This document shows, one piece after another, positions 7,731 through 17,770 of a DNA stretch of 64,000 nucleotides. The notes under the pieces are model-generated. The model did not search any database. It saw nothing but the letters and a program-made list of their open reading frames with translations, and had not been told where the DNA came from. The position numbers were made by a program, and so were the translations under genes. Origin of the DNA: Eubacterium sp. AB3007 (GTDB taxonomy: Bacteria > Bacillota > Clostridia > Peptostreptococcales > Anaerovoracaceae); the NCBI RefSeq assembly GCF_000688015.1, contig NZ_JIAD01000001.1, forward strand, positions 620,001-684,000. The letters are read 5' to 3'. The stretch's first letter is position 1. Each line of letters opens with the position of its first letter.

Positions 7731-8598
7731 AATTCCTCCTGTTGTTCTCCTTGATCTCCTGATAGTTTTTTACGTAAGAGTCATATCGTTCCTGACGGAT
7801 CTGTCCATCCTCCACAGCCTTTCTGACCGCGCAGTCAGGCTCCTTGATGTGCATGCAGTCATCGAATCGACAGTTGCCGCTGATTGCGGCGATCTCCGGA
7901 TAGTAACGCCACAGATCCTGCTCATCTACATCCCGTATGTCAAAGGAAGTGAACCCGGGTGTGTCGAACACCAAGCCGCCATCCGGCATCTGAAGGATCT
8001 CCACATGTCTGGTGGTATGTCTTCCCCGCCGGGTCTTTCGACTGATTTCCGATGTTTCCATAGAGGCTTCTGGCACCAGCAGGTTGATCAGCGTGGATTT
8101 CCCTGCTCCGGATGGACCAGCAAACGCTACGGTCTGATCACCGATCAACGCCTTCAGATCTTCCAGGCCTCTTCCATCAATGCCGCTGGTCATGACACAG
8201 GGATATATTCCCCGGTAGCGTTCTATCATCTGTTCACAACGCGAGGTTGCGAGCAGATCGACTTTGTTCATACACAGGATCGGGTCGACCCCTTTCGATT
8301 CTGCCATGATCAGAAAACGATCGATCAGGTCAAAACTTGGTTTGGGTCTAGTCGCAGCGAACACGATCACGATTCTGTCCACATTGGCGATGGGAGGTCT
8401 GGCAAAGAGATTCCTTCGGGGAAGGATCTCTTCCACCACACCGTCACCTCCTTCCAGCAGACTGATCTCCACTTCGTCACCGACGGTCGGTGTGATATCC
8501 TCGTTCCGAAAGATCCCTCTTCCCCTGGTTTGAACAACACCCTGCTCTGTCCGTACGTAATAGAAGCCTCCGATTCCCTTTGTGATCAATCCTCTCAT
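7723..8598 (-). CDS. rsgA: Ribosome small subunit-dependent GTPase A
   Basis: A circularly permuted GTPase that acts in late 30S subunit maturation. An OB domain (about residues 1-70) comes first. The G domain follows in permuted order: NKVD, then GPSGAGKSTLIN, then DTPGF. A zinc-binding C-terminus has CRFDDCMHIKEPDC. I start it at the ATG at 8598 (MRGLITKG), four bases after the prkC stop, rather than at an ATG 35 codons upstream inside prkC, because family members begin here. About 291 residues, normal for the family. Confidence 0.95.
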   Translation of the reverse strand: MRGLITKGIGGFYYVRTEQGVVQTRGRGIFRNEDITPTVGDEVEISLLEGGDGVVEEILPRRNLFARPPIANVDRIVIVFAATRPKPSFDLIDRFLIMAESKGVDPILCMNKVDLLATSRCEQMIERYRGIYPCVMTSGIDGRGLEDLKALIGDQTVAFAGPSGAGKSTLINLLVPEASMETSEISRKTRRGRHTTRHVEILQMPDGGLVFDTPGFTSFDIRDVDEQDLWRYYPEIAAISGNCRFDDCMHIKEPDCAVRKAVEDGQIRQERYDSYVKNYQEIKENNRRNYG

Positions 8599-8602
8599 AC
8601 TA

Positions 8603-10432
8603 TCACATTCCGTCCGTCGTAGAACCACCCTCATCTGTACTTGGATTGCCTGTGTCAGTGTTCCCAGTATCGGGCTCAACTTCGACATCCGAGCCACCAT
8701 CATCCGGTTCCGGTTCCGGGGTATCCGGTGCGCCCTTGCTGATCTTCATACTGACTCTGGTTCCCTTTTTCAGCCTGGTACCGGCATCGTACTGCTGCCA
8801 CATGACCAGTCCTTCTGTGTAGATCTTACTCTCCTCGTATTCCAGATCACCGGCCTTCAGTCCGGCTTCTGCCAGTCTGGCCTTCGCATCGCTAAGCTCC
8901 AGACCGATCAATGAAGGAACCTCCACCTTCTGTGCCTCTGGATCGGTCTTCTTGCCGCTACATACCCAGATGTTCACTCTGGTGCCTGCCTCCGCATCCG
9001 TTCCGGATCCCGGATCCTGGCGTATGATCTGTCCCACATCGTAATGATCGTTCTTTTCTTCCTCGACAACCCCAAGGGTGAAGCCACCGTTGGACTGCAG
9101 GTAAGCCTCGATCGTATCCTGATCATAGGTCTTTCCTACGAGATCAGGAACCGGATTCTGTGCCTGGCCCTTGCTGATGTTAACAACGACCTTGGTTCCC
9201 TCTCTGACCTTGGTACCGCCGGTAGGATCTTGCTCAGCGATGAGACCCTTCTCTATCTCTTCATTGTTGACACTTTCGCCCTTTTCGATGCCAAGACCGG
9301 CTTTTTCCAGGAGCTCCTGGGCTTCTGTATAGGACTTACCTGTCACATCAGGTACTTCTACCTTGTTGCCCAGGAATCCCATGGCGTACAGGACTCCCAC
9401 AGTTCCACCAATCAGGAGCAGGAGCACCAACAGAATGATGAGAAGTCGTTTTTTCTTGCTTTTCTTCTTGGGTTTGCGGACCGGACGCTCATAATAGTTC
9501 TCGTCCTCCTCCGGCTCTTTCGGCCGCTGCTTCGCCTGCATGGCTCTTCTGCGGTTTTCCTCGCGGAACGCTTCTACATCCTCTCCGGCAAACACCGAGT
9601 CACCGACCATGTGGGTGACGAACTCCACGTTCTTAAGTTCCTCCAGCATCTCATCCGCACTCTTATATCGGTTGGACTGAAACTTGTCTGTGGCCTTCAT
9701 GACCACCTTCTCCAGTGCTGGCGGAATTCCGCTGACAAGCATAGACGGCGGAGTGATCTCCTCATTGATGTGCATAAGAGCCACCTGAACGGGATTATCC
9801 CCATCGAAGGGAACTTCTCCAGTAAGCATCTCGTATAGAACGATGCCCAGAGAATAGATGTCTGAACGTTCATCCACATAGGCCCCCCGGGCTTGCTCCG
9901 GTGAGAAATAGTGGACAGAACCGATGATTTTGCTGGTCTCTGTCAGCGTCGAATCACTGACCGCCTTCGCGATACCGAAATCTCCCAGTTTGGCTGTGCC
10001 ATCGCTGGTGATCATAATGTTATGCGGCTTGATATCCCTGTGTATGATGTTGTTCCTATGGGCGAGAGACAACGCCGAGGCCACCTGCTTCGTAAGATCG
10101 ATGCAGGTCTTGTAATCCATGGGAGCCCGTTCCTTGATGATGGTGCTCAGGGGTTTTCCATCCACCAGTTCCATGACGATAAAGTGAATGTTCCCCTCCC
10201 TGCCGACATCGTACACACTGACGATGTTCGGATGCTGCAGACCGGCAGCAGCCTGTGATTCCTTTCGGAAACTGTCCACGAACTGCGCGTCCTTGGTGTA
10301 TTCCGGACGCAGGATCTTGATGGCAACGTATCGGTTAAGAAGTCTGTCTCTGGACTTGTATACGACCGCCATTCCTCCTTCGCCGATTTTCTGGATCAGT
10401 TCGTATCTTCCCATTAATAGCTTATTACTCAT
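8603..10432 (-). CDS. prkC: PASTA-domain serine/threonine protein kinase
   Basis: A membrane kinase that senses muropeptides or lipid II and phosphorylates cell-division and metabolic proteins. The kinase domain (about 10-270) has GEGGMAVVY, Lys39, HRDIKPHN (131-138), DFG and the SPEQ activation-segment end. A basic juxtamembrane stretch leads into one helix (about 329-350). Three PASTA repeats follow (about 358-424, 431-500, 508-575), then an acidic Thr/Gly-rich tail. The ATG at 10432 is chosen because GGAGG lies 9 nt upstream. The ATG overlaps the stp stop by 8 nt, so kinase and phosphatase are coupled. About 609 residues. Confidence 0.96.
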   Translation of the reverse strand: MSNKLLMGRYELIQKIGEGGMAVVYKSRDRLLNRYVAIKILRPEYTKDAQFVDSFRKESQAAAGLQHPNIVSVYDVGREGNIHFIVMELVDGKPLSTIIKERAPMDYKTCIDLTKQVASALSLAHRNNIIHRDIKPHNIMITSDGTAKLGDFGIAKAVSDSTLTETSKIIGSVHYFSPEQARGAYVDERSDIYSLGIVLYEMLTGEVPFDGDNPVQVALMHINEEITPPSMLVSGIPPALEKVVMKATDKFQSNRYKSADEMLEELKNVEFVTHMVGDSVFAGEDVEAFREENRRRAMQAKQRPKEPEEDENYYERPVRKPKKKSKKKRLLIILLVLLLLIGGTVGVLYAMGFLGNKVEVPDVTGKSYTEAQELLEKAGLGIEKGESVNNEEIEKGLIAEQDPTGGTKVREGTKVVVNISKGQAQNPVPDLVGKTYDQDTIEAYLQSNGGFTLGVVEEEKNDHYDVGQIIRQDPGSGTDAEAGTRVNIWVCSGKKTDPEAQKVEVPSLIGLELSDAKARLAEAGLKAGDLEYEESKIYTEGLVMWQQYDAGTRLKKGTRVSMKISKGAPDTPEPEPDDGGSDVEVEPDTGNTDTGNPSTDEGGSTTDGM

Positions 10433-11171
10433 CTGCGTCATCCTCCGTAACCTTCAAACAGATAACCGTGATGTTATCATTTCCTCCATGCTCATTTGCC
10501 ATGTCGATCAGATCACAGCACATGTCGCTCATGGAGATCTCTTCCCCTAGTTTTGCACTGATTTCCTCACTGGACAGCTCATCGTAGAGTCCGTCTGTGC
10601 ACATCAGTACTATATCCCCCTTACTCACCGGGGTGACGAACTGGTCCGCTTCTACCCGGTACTCTGCGCCGATCGCCCTGGTGATCATGTTCTTGTTCTC
10701 GTGTTTTCGAGCCTGCTTTCTGGTGATCACACCAGCCTTGACCAGGCTGTTCACATAGGTGTGGTCTTCCGTGATCTGTGTCAGTTCTCCCTGTCTGTAA
10801 ACGTAACAACGGCTATCCCCGACGTTGACAATATGAAGCATATTGTTATGAACATAGGAGACCACCACCGTTGTCGCCATCCCCCTGTTTTCCTCGTATC
10901 TCTGGGAGCTCTCCAGTACAGTGAAGTTGACGTCCTTGATACAGCGATTGAAGTATTCGCGGATATCATGCTGCGTCTTCATTTCTGACAATGGATGGTC
11001 CCGCACATAGCCTACAATGCCATTGACACAGGTTCTGCTTGCGATCTCTCCAGACTTGCTGCCACCTACTCCGTCGGCGACAACAAAGACCTTGTCACGT
11101 GGCATCACATAGCATGCATCCTCGTTGTTGCTTCGCACTCTCCCTCTGTCGGTCTTGAATCCAACCTCCAT
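10425..11171 (-). CDS. stp: PP2C-type serine/threonine phosphatase
   Basis: Mn/Mg-dependent phosphatase that reverses PrkC phosphorylation. PP2C motifs visible: RSNNEDACY near the start, FVVADGVGG, GMATTVV, NVGDSRCYVYR, EDHTYV, and MCTDGLYD with GGNDNITV at the end, giving the metal-binding Asp residues. 248 residues, the normal size for the bacterial PrpC/Stp family. It sits directly upstream of its kinase and overlaps it. Confidence 0.95.
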   Translation of the reverse strand: MEVGFKTDRGRVRSNNEDACYVMPRDKVFVVADGVGGSKSGEIASRTCVNGIVGYVRDHPLSEMKTQHDIREYFNRCIKDVNFTVLESSQRYEENRGMATTVVVSYVHNNMLHIVNVGDSRCYVYRQGELTQITEDHTYVNSLVKAGVITRKQARKHENKNMITRAIGAEYRVEADQFVTPVSKGDIVLMCTDGLYDELSSEEISAKLGEEISMSDMCCDLIDMANEHGGNDNITVICLKVTEDDADE

Positions 11172-11196
11172 ATAAACGCGATTCTCCTTTCCGCTC

Positions 11197-12486
11197 TTAC
11201 TCTAATCTCATCGTGCAATAATAGAATCCATCCTCCGGTTCCTCATCGGGAAGAAGCTGTTCCTCCCTGAGCACCCTAAAAGAAGAATGCTCCTTCAGGA
11301 ACGCTTTCGTAACCTCCTGATTCTCCACTCGATTGACCGTACAGGTGCTATAAAGCAACGTCCCTCCGGGCTTCAGGTAGGTCGACGCTGCCTCCAGGAT
11401 GGCCAGTTGTTTCTCTGCCAGGGCACGCCCTTGATTCTCTACTGCTCTGTAACGGATCTCCGGTTTCTTTCTGAGCACCCCCAGCCCGCTGCAGGGAACG
11501 TCGCATATCACCTTGTCGGCAGTACCGGCAAACGCCTCGATCGCCTTCGTTCCATCGTGGACAACGGTCTCTATGATGGACAGCCCCAGCCTGCCAGACT
11601 GACGCTGTATCTCGCGAAGTTTATTCTCATACAGATCCATAGCCAGGATCCTGCCCTTGTTTCCCATGCTTTCCGCTGCAGCCAGACTCTTTCCGCCTGG
11701 TGCGGCGCATACATCGATCAGTGTATCTCCCGGTGATGCTCCCAACGCATCTATCGCCATAAGAGATCCTGTTCCCTGAGGCGAGAACAGCCCTTCTCTG
11801 TATTCCGTGCTGTCCAGGATATCTCTGCCCGAAAGCTCCAGAAGCCTCGGCGACAAAGCCTTGGCTGCCGCCTGTATATGCTGTGCGGCGAGCCGTTCTG
11901 AGAGTTCGGCTGGTTCTATACGGGTCGTATTCACACGCACAGTAAGGGGCGGTAACCGGTGACATGCCTGCATCATCGACTCTGCCTTCTGGGGACCATA
12001 TTGATCGATCCACAGCGCCGCAATAGATCGATCCACACTGTAGCAAATCGATAACCGTTCCTCCATATCCCTGATAGAGTCCGGCTTTCTCAGCGTATCC
12101 GCCTGCCTCAGATAGGTCCGAAGCACCCCGTTGATCATCCCCGCCTGGTGGACACAGTGCTTCCGTGCCAGTCGTACAGTTTCGTTGACAGCGGCATGGT
12201 CTGGCACACTGTCCATATACAGAATCTGTGCCAGCCCCATCCTCAAAAGAGTCAGCGGCTGTGGACGCAGTTTTTGAAACCCTCGGCTCACCATCTGAGC
12301 CAGAAGAAAATCCAGATAATTCCTGTTCCGGAGCACCGTATAGACCAGTTCTCGGACGAAAGCCGGAGCGTCCGGTCTGTTTCGGTCGATCTGGTTATTC
12401 AGTTCCAGGTTGGCATAGGCCTGGTCTCTTGTGATCCGAAGTAACGCGTAGTACGCCGTGCTTCGGTTGACATCCGTCTTGCTCAT
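11197..12486 (-). CDS. rsmB: 16S rRNA m5C967 methyltransferase
   Basis: Methylates a cytosine of 16S rRNA using SAM. The N-terminal NusB-like RNA-binding domain spans about residues 1-140. The Rossmann domain has DVCAAPGGKS, the first catalytic-region PCSGLGVLRKKPEIR and the second cysteine in LYSTCTVNRVENQE. 429 residues, as expected. Its start overlaps the stop of the upstream peptidase gene by 4 nt (ATGA), the usual arrangement in this operon. Confidence 0.95.
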   Translation of the reverse strand: MSKTDVNRSTAYYALLRITRDQAYANLELNNQIDRNRPDAPAFVRELVYTVLRNRNYLDFLLAQMVSRGFQKLRPQPLTLLRMGLAQILYMDSVPDHAAVNETVRLARKHCVHQAGMINGVLRTYLRQADTLRKPDSIRDMEERLSICYSVDRSIAALWIDQYGPQKAESMMQACHRLPPLTVRVNTTRIEPAELSERLAAQHIQAAAKALSPRLLELSGRDILDSTEYREGLFSPQGTGSLMAIDALGASPGDTLIDVCAAPGGKSLAAAESMGNKGRILAMDLYENKLREIQRQSGRLGLSIIETVVHDGTKAIEAFAGTADKVICDVPCSGLGVLRKKPEIRYRAVENQGRALAEKQLAILEAASTYLKPGGTLLYSTCTVNRVENQEVTKAFLKEHSSFRVLREEQLLPDEEPEDGFYYCTMRLE

Positions 12487-13205
12487 TCTCTGTTAAACCC
12501 CACGATGGCCAGGATCCTCAGCAGGTTGGCGATAGCCATAAGGGCGGCTGCCACATAGGTGAACGCAGCAGCGCGCAGGACCTTTCGAGATCCCACCATA
12601 TCCTCCTGCATCACGAGCCCGATTGATTCCATCTGCTGCAGCGCCCGACGGCTTGCATTAAATTCTACCGGCAATGTGACCAGGTGGAACACGATCACCA
12701 CGATAAACGCGATGATACCGATATCCAGGATCATTCCTCCCATGGGGCTGCCGCCACCGCGCCCTGCAAACAAAAGCATGATCCCGATCACGATCATGAT
12801 CCAGGAGATCCTGGAAGCAAAATTCACCACCGGCACGATGGTATTCCGAAAGGTAAGGGGCACATAACCTCTGGCATGCTGCAACGCATGTCCCGCCTCG
12901 TGACAGGCCACACTGACAGCGGCCACGGAAGGCACGTTATAAACAGGCTCTGACAGATTCAGTGTCCGATTCCTGGGATCGTAATGATCAGTCAGACTGC
13001 CCGCGATCGCGTTGATCTGCACGTCCTGCAGACCGTTCACATCCAACATACGTCTGGCCGCCTGGGCACCGGTGAGACCTGTCTGATTCCTGACATTGGA
13101 AAATCTCCGAAAAGTGCTCTGTACCTTTCCCTGTGCATACATGCTGATCAACAGGGCCGGTATCAGAATAATGATCGTAGGATCAAGTCCATATCCGTAA
13201 AACAT
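12483..13205 (-). CDS. YugP-type zinc metallopeptidase
   Basis: A 240-residue membrane peptidase of the YugP/DUF2 family. An N-terminal helix is followed by a soluble part with HEAGHALQHARGY, the HExxH zinc site, and then three more hydrophobic helices. The natural substrate is unknown for the family. It commonly sits between fmt and rsmB in Clostridia, and does so here. Upstream sequence has AGGAGG. Confidence 0.9.
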   Translation of the reverse strand: MFYGYGLDPTIIILIPALLISMYAQGKVQSTFRRFSNVRNQTGLTGAQAARRMLDVNGLQDVQINAIAGSLTDHYDPRNRTLNLSEPVYNVPSVAAVSVACHEAGHALQHARGYVPLTFRNTIVPVVNFASRISWIMIVIGIMLLFAGRGGGSPMGGMILDIGIIAFIVVIVFHLVTLPVEFNASRRALQQMESIGLVMQEDMVGSRKVLRAAAFTYVAAALMAIANLLRILAIVGFNRE

Positions 13206-13264
13206 AGTTTCCTCCTATTCGATATTTCTATTCTACCATGAAACAGGCATATGACAAGTGTAAA

Positions 13265-14191
13265 CTATGAAAGCACCATGCCCGCCGCCAGTGAATGGCC
13301 ACGTAGAAAGTCAGCCGTCTTCACTCTTTTCTTACCTGGCATCTGCAGTTGTGTGATTGCCAGTACACTGCCGCCTGCAGCCACAGAAAACGAGGCTTTG
13401 TCCACGGAAAGGATGGTTCCGTCCACCGCCTCTGTAGAGTCACCGGTCACAAATCCATCCCAGAGCTTCACTGTCTTTCCTTCCATTTCACAGAAGGCGC
13501 CCGGCCATGGATCAAACGCGCGGATCTTTCTCAGGACCGCCTCCGCTCCGGCACCGAAGTCGATTTTGCCGTCCTGCTTGCTGATCTTATGGGCATAGGT
13601 CGCGTCCTGATCATTCTGGGGCACAAAATCCGCCTTTCCTCTCTCGATGCTCTCAAGAGCCTCAGTCATAAGGTCGGCTCCCATTGCGGCCAGTTCATCG
13701 TGGATACTTTCGAAATTCTTGTCCCCGATGATGGTCTCCGCCTTGGCGATCATATCGCCCGTATCCAGCCCTTCCTCCATCCGCATGATAGTGACACCTG
13801 TCTTCTCATCACCGGCCAGGATAGCATGCTGCATGGGTGCAGCCCCCCTCCAGCGAGGGAGCAGTGATCCGTGGACATTGAAACAACCATACCTGGGAAG
13901 TTCCAACAGGTCTTTCTTCAGGATCTGTCCATATGCCACTACCACGATGGCATCCGGTGAATACGCTCGGATCGCCTGCAGGCAATCCGCATCTGCCGAG
14001 AGTTTCTCCGGCTGCAGGACCTGAATGCCAAGCTGAAGAGCTGCTTCCTTCACAGGAGAGAACGTTACTTTGTTTCTGCTTCTGGCCCGGTCCGGCTGGG
14101 TCACTGCATAACCCAGCTCATGTCCCTTCTCCACCAGTTTCTCAAGTACCGGAACGGCAAAATCCGGGGTTCCCATAAACACGATCTTCAT
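13265..14191 (-). CDS. fmt: Methionyl-tRNA formyltransferase
   Basis: Formylates Met-tRNAi with 10-formyl-THF for translation initiation. 308 residues: MGTPDFAVPVLEKL at the start, the catalytic region NVHGSLLPRWRGAAPMQ with Asn/His, and VTIMRMEEGLDTGD. A C-terminal OB-like tRNA-binding domain follows. It overlaps the def stop by 4 nt; def removes the formyl group later. Confidence 0.97.
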   Translation of the reverse strand: MKIVFMGTPDFAVPVLEKLVEKGHELGYAVTQPDRARSRNKVTFSPVKEAALQLGIQVLQPEKLSADADCLQAIRAYSPDAIVVVAYGQILKKDLLELPRYGCFNVHGSLLPRWRGAAPMQHAILAGDEKTGVTIMRMEEGLDTGDMIAKAETIIGDKNFESIHDELAAMGADLMTEALESIERGKADFVPQNDQDATYAHKISKQDGKIDFGAGAEAVLRKIRAFDPWPGAFCEMEGKTVKLWDGFVTGDSTEAVDGTILSVDKASFSVAAGGSVLAITQLQMPGKKRVKTADFLRGHSLAAGMVLS

Positions 14192-14682
14192 GCTTCCTGT
14201 TCGTCTCCTTCTTCTGGCATCTCCTCCATCGGCTCATGGATATCCGTCGCCTTGTCGGTGTACAGGATCCCTTCCAGATGGTCGTACTCATGGCACATGA
14301 CGCGGGCATCGAATCCCTCGAACTCGTACTCCTGCACCTGCCCCTCCAGATCCAGGGCTTTCATTTTGATTTTCTCAGGTCTTTCCACAGTTCCCACCAG
14401 CCCGGGCACACTCAGGCACCCCTCCTGATCTGTGACAGACCCTTCCGACTCCAGGATCACCGGATTGATCATGTAATATACACGATCTGGTTCCGGCTCA
14501 GCCACGAACAGGCGACGCATTACCCCCACCTGCGGGCCGGCGATCCCGACACCCAGATCGTGCCGCATCGTATCCAGCATATCCCCCATCAGTTCTCTGA
14601 TGTGGTCGTTCACTTCCTTGACTTCTCTGCATTTCTTTCTGAGGATAGGATCCCCTTCCGTCACAACGTGTCTGATTGCCAT
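14188..14682 (-). CDS. def: Peptide deformylase
   Basis: Iron/zinc enzyme that removes the formyl group from nascent chains. The three signature motifs are present: GVGIAGPQVGV (motif 1), EGCLSVPG (motif 2) and HEYDHLEG (motif 3), giving the Cys and two His metal ligands. 164 residues with an acidic C-terminal tail (EEMPEEGDEQEA). It lies between priA and fmt in the operon. Confidence 0.97.
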   Translation of the reverse strand: MAIRHVVTEGDPILRKKCREVKEVNDHIRELMGDMLDTMRHDLGVGIAGPQVGVMRRLFVAEPEPDRVYYMINPVILESEGSVTDQEGCLSVPGLVGTVERPEKIKMKALDLEGQVQEYEFEGFDARVMCHEYDHLEGILYTDKATDIHEPMEEMPEEGDEQEA

Positions 14683-14693
14683 TCTTTCCTCCG

Positions 14694-16700
14694 TTACAAA
14701 CTACTATATGGATTAACGTCTATCGTCAGATTGCATCCGCTTCCCTGCACGAGCAGATCGTCTGCAAAATAACGAAGATAATGGATATACTTGTTTCTGG
14801 TGCCCCGCGGCGCCTTGATCAGGATATGCCACCGCACACTGTCTTTTCCCTTAAAAGAGGTGGACTCTCTGGGCTGAAAGATCGTATCGGCTCCCGGCAG
14901 TTTCTCCCTGATAAGAAAGCCACGGCATACCTCTGCGCTCTGTCTGGCCTCCTCCTCTGTGTCCGCCGTAAACTCTGCCACGATCAGATCCGTCTCCGGA
15001 GGATATCCCATAAACTGTCGGATGGCGATCTCCTGTCTGTAGAACGCATCATAATCATGGCTTGCCGCCGCAATCAGTGCGAAATTATCCGGGGTACTGG
15101 TCTGTACGATGACTCGTCCTCTCGCATCCCCTCTGCCTGCCCGTCCGGCCACCTGGGTCACCAGCTGGAAGGTCCTTTCCGCCGCTCTGTAGTCCGGGAT
15201 ATTCAGACTGACATCAGCCGACATGACGCCCACCAGCCCAACGTTTCGAAAGTCCAGACCCTTGGCGACCAGTTGGGTACCGATGAGGATGTCCGTCTCT
15301 CCCTTTGCTACACCGGTGAGGATCTTCTCTACTGCTCTGGTGCTGGTGGCAGTATCCAGATCCAGTCTCTGGACTACCGCCTCCGGGAACAGCGATCCTG
15401 TCAATTCCTCGATCTGCTCCGTCCCCATACCAAAGTATCTGATGCGGTCACTGCCACAGGAAGGACACACCGCCGGCGGCGGGAATTTCTTTCCGCAGTA
15501 GTGGCAGACCAGCGCATTGCTGCGTTTATGATACACCAGAGAGATCCCACACTCAGGGCACTTTGCCGGCTGCCCACAGTCCATACAGGACACATAGGTT
15601 GAATACCCACGCCTGTTCAGGAAAAGTATCACCTGGGACCCATCCCGCAGCGTGTCCCGAATCTCCTGCTGCAGCATTTGGCTGAAGAGGGTCCGGTTGC
15701 CAGACTTAAGTTCCTCCTTCATGTCTACCATTTCCACTGACGGGAGAGCCACCGCATTGTATCTTTCCTTCATCTCGATCAACCGGTAGATGCCCTCTTC
15801 TGCCCTACGATAGGATACCACCGATGGTGTTGCGCTTCCCAGCAGGAGCACGCACCGATGAGTCATGGCACGCTTGTAGGCGATATCTACGGTCTCGTAT
15901 TTCGGGGTTTGATCGGACTTGTAGGTGGACTCGTGCTCCTCATCCATGATGATCAGCCCCAGTTCCTTTGTTGGCGCAAACACACCGATCCTGGCACCGA
16001 TCACCACCCTGGCCTCTCCTTTTCGGATCCGCATCCATTCGTCAAACCGCTCCCGCTGAGTCAGTTTGGAATGAAGGACCGCGATATTGTCCATCCCGAA
16101 CCGTCCGGCAAACCGTTCTATGATCTGTTTGGTGAGGGCGATCTCGGGCACCAGCATGATCGCACTGCGACCTTGTGCCAACACCTCCGCGATGGCCTGC
16201 ATATAGACCTCTGTCTTCCCACTGCCGGTGACTCCGTGGATCAGAAAACTCTCCTGTCGTCTCTCCCTGATCGGAGGAAGGATCTGCCGAAGGGCTTGTT
16301 CCTGCTCTCCGGTCAGCTGCCGAATCTCCTGATTCTCCGCCTTCACATTTCGGTAGGGTCGTTTCTCCTTGCCCGGTTTCGGCGGTTTACCCTTTGGCAC
16401 AAAGCACTGGATCCCATCCATATACCGTATCCCATACCGCTGACGCATCCAGAGGCAGGTATCGATCATCTCTTCTGTGAGACACAGCCCCTCGTCCACC
16501 GCAAGGATAGGCTTGATCCTGGTCAGATCGAAGGAGGGCGCCGGGTTTTCTCTGACTACGAATCCACGCTTGGGGGTCTTGCCCTTTCCAAAATGGACAC
16601 TGACCACAGACCCTGTGGTCAACTTCTCCTCCGCGCCGTAAGTGTAAAGTTCGTCCGTATGCCGGCTCTTATTCTCCACGATCAGATCATAGTAATACAT
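14694..16700 (-). CDS. priA: Primosomal replication-restart helicase PriA
   Basis: Restarts stalled forks by loading the replicative helicase. Residues about 1-100 are the DNA-binding domain. The helicase core has GVTGSGKTEVYMQ (Walker A) and IIMDEEHE (DEAH-like). The zinc region has CMDCG, CPECG, CHYCG and CPSCG, the eight cysteines expected. 668 residues is short compared with the more usual 730-820; the N-terminal part and the linker to the helicase core are reduced, with no sign of truncation at either end. A start codon further upstream is not visible. Confidence 0.95.
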   Translation of the reverse strand: MYYYDLIVENKSRHTDELYTYGAEEKLTTGSVVSVHFGKGKTPKRGFVVRENPAPSFDLTRIKPILAVDEGLCLTEEMIDTCLWMRQRYGIRYMDGIQCFVPKGKPPKPGKEKRPYRNVKAENQEIRQLTGEQEQALRQILPPIRERRQESFLIHGVTGSGKTEVYMQAIAEVLAQGRSAIMLVPEIALTKQIIERFAGRFGMDNIAVLHSKLTQRERFDEWMRIRKGEARVVIGARIGVFAPTKELGLIIMDEEHESTYKSDQTPKYETVDIAYKRAMTHRCVLLLGSATPSVVSYRRAEEGIYRLIEMKERYNAVALPSVEMVDMKEELKSGNRTLFSQMLQQEIRDTLRDGSQVILFLNRRGYSTYVSCMDCGQPAKCPECGISLVYHKRSNALVCHYCGKKFPPPAVCPSCGSDRIRYFGMGTEQIEELTGSLFPEAVVQRLDLDTATSTRAVEKILTGVAKGETDILIGTQLVAKGLDFRNVGLVGVMSADVSLNIPDYRAAERTFQLVTQVAGRAGRGDARGRVIVQTSTPDNFALIAAASHDYDAFYRQEIAIRQFMGYPPETDLIVAEFTADTEEEARQSAEVCRGFLIREKLPGADTIFQPRESTSFKGKDSVRWHILIKAPRGTRNKYIHYLRYFADDLLVQGSGCNLTIDVNPYSSL

Positions 16701-16709
16701 CGTTCTCCT

Positions 16710-17720
16710 TTACAGAAGGAAGATGCCGTTTCTTCGGCTTTCTTCCACCATTCTCTCCGGCCAGATGGATGCTTGTACCTCACCGATGTGCGCCTTCCTG
16801 AGGAAGTACATACATAGCCTGGACTGTCCGATTCCCCCACCAATAGAGTAAGGAAGTTCGTCGTTCAGCACCGCCTGGTGATAGGGCATCTGTCTTCTGT
16901 CCTCACAGCCCGCCTTCCGCAGTTGTCTGTCCATGGCGTCCGCATCCACGCGGATACCCATGGAGGAGATCTCGAAGGCACGGTCGAGCACATCGTTCCA
17001 CAAAAGGATGTCGCCGTTCAGTTCCCAGTCATCGTAATCCGGGGATCTTCCATCATGAGGTTCCCCGGACTTCAGTTTGTCACCAATCTTCTCCAGGAAA
17101 ACAGCGCCATGCGTCTTGCAGATCAGATCCTCTCTCTCCTTTGGAGTCTTGTTGGGATAAAGATCCTCCAGCTCCTGAGATGTGATGAAGAATATCTCGT
17201 TCGGGATCTCTGTCTGTATCTCTCTGTACAGCCGGTTGACATAATCGCCCAGGTTCTTTACTGCATTGTAAATGGTAATGACCACCTCATGAAGATACTC
17301 CGTGTTCCGTTGCTCCTTGGTGATGACCTTCTCCCAGTCCCACTGGTCCACGTAAACAGAGTGCAGGTTGTCCAGTTCCTCATCCCTGCGGATCGCATTC
17401 ATATCCGTGTAGATTCCATGGCCTGGGGTGATGCCATACTTGCCAAGCGCATAACGTTTCCACTTGGCCAGCGACTGGACGATCTCCACGTTCTGCTCAT
17501 CCATGTCCTTCAGCGTGAAATGCACCCTTCTCTCCACACCGTTCAGGTTGTCGTTCAGTCCTGATTCCGGAATGACGAACAGCGGCGCAGACACTCTGCG
17601 AAGCTGCAGTCCGTACGCCAGTTCGGACTGAAAATAGTCCTTGATCTTCTTGATAGCGCGCTGGGTCTCCATCGGACTGAGCAATGACTTATACCCTTCG
17701 GGTTTGATCAGTTCAGACAT
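16710..17720 (-). CDS. asnA: Aspartate-ammonia ligase (asparagine synthetase A)
   Basis: Makes asparagine from aspartate, ammonia and ATP through an aspartyl-adenylate, using a class II aaRS-like fold. Recognisable stretches are GLNDNLNGVERRV, DWEKVI, GRSPDYDDWELNGDIL, SSMGIRVD and GGGIGQSRLCM (class II motif 3 Arg). 336 residues, normal. AAAGGAGG lies 7 nt before the ATG. It is downstream of queH and 9 nt upstream of priA. Confidence 0.97.
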   Translation of the reverse strand: MSELIKPEGYKSLLSPMETQRAIKKIKDYFQSELAYGLQLRRVSAPLFVIPESGLNDNLNGVERRVHFTLKDMDEQNVEIVQSLAKWKRYALGKYGITPGHGIYTDMNAIRRDEELDNLHSVYVDQWDWEKVITKEQRNTEYLHEVVITIYNAVKNLGDYVNRLYREIQTEIPNEIFFITSQELEDLYPNKTPKEREDLICKTHGAVFLEKIGDKLKSGEPHDGRSPDYDDWELNGDILLWNDVLDRAFEISSMGIRVDADAMDRQLRKAGCEDRRQMPYHQAVLNDELPYSIGGGIGQSRLCMYFLRKAHIGEVQASIWPERMVEESRRNGIFLL

Positions 17721-17770
17721 ATGTTATCCTCCTTTGTCTATCTGGATACCGGTTCTACCGGCAAGTGTTA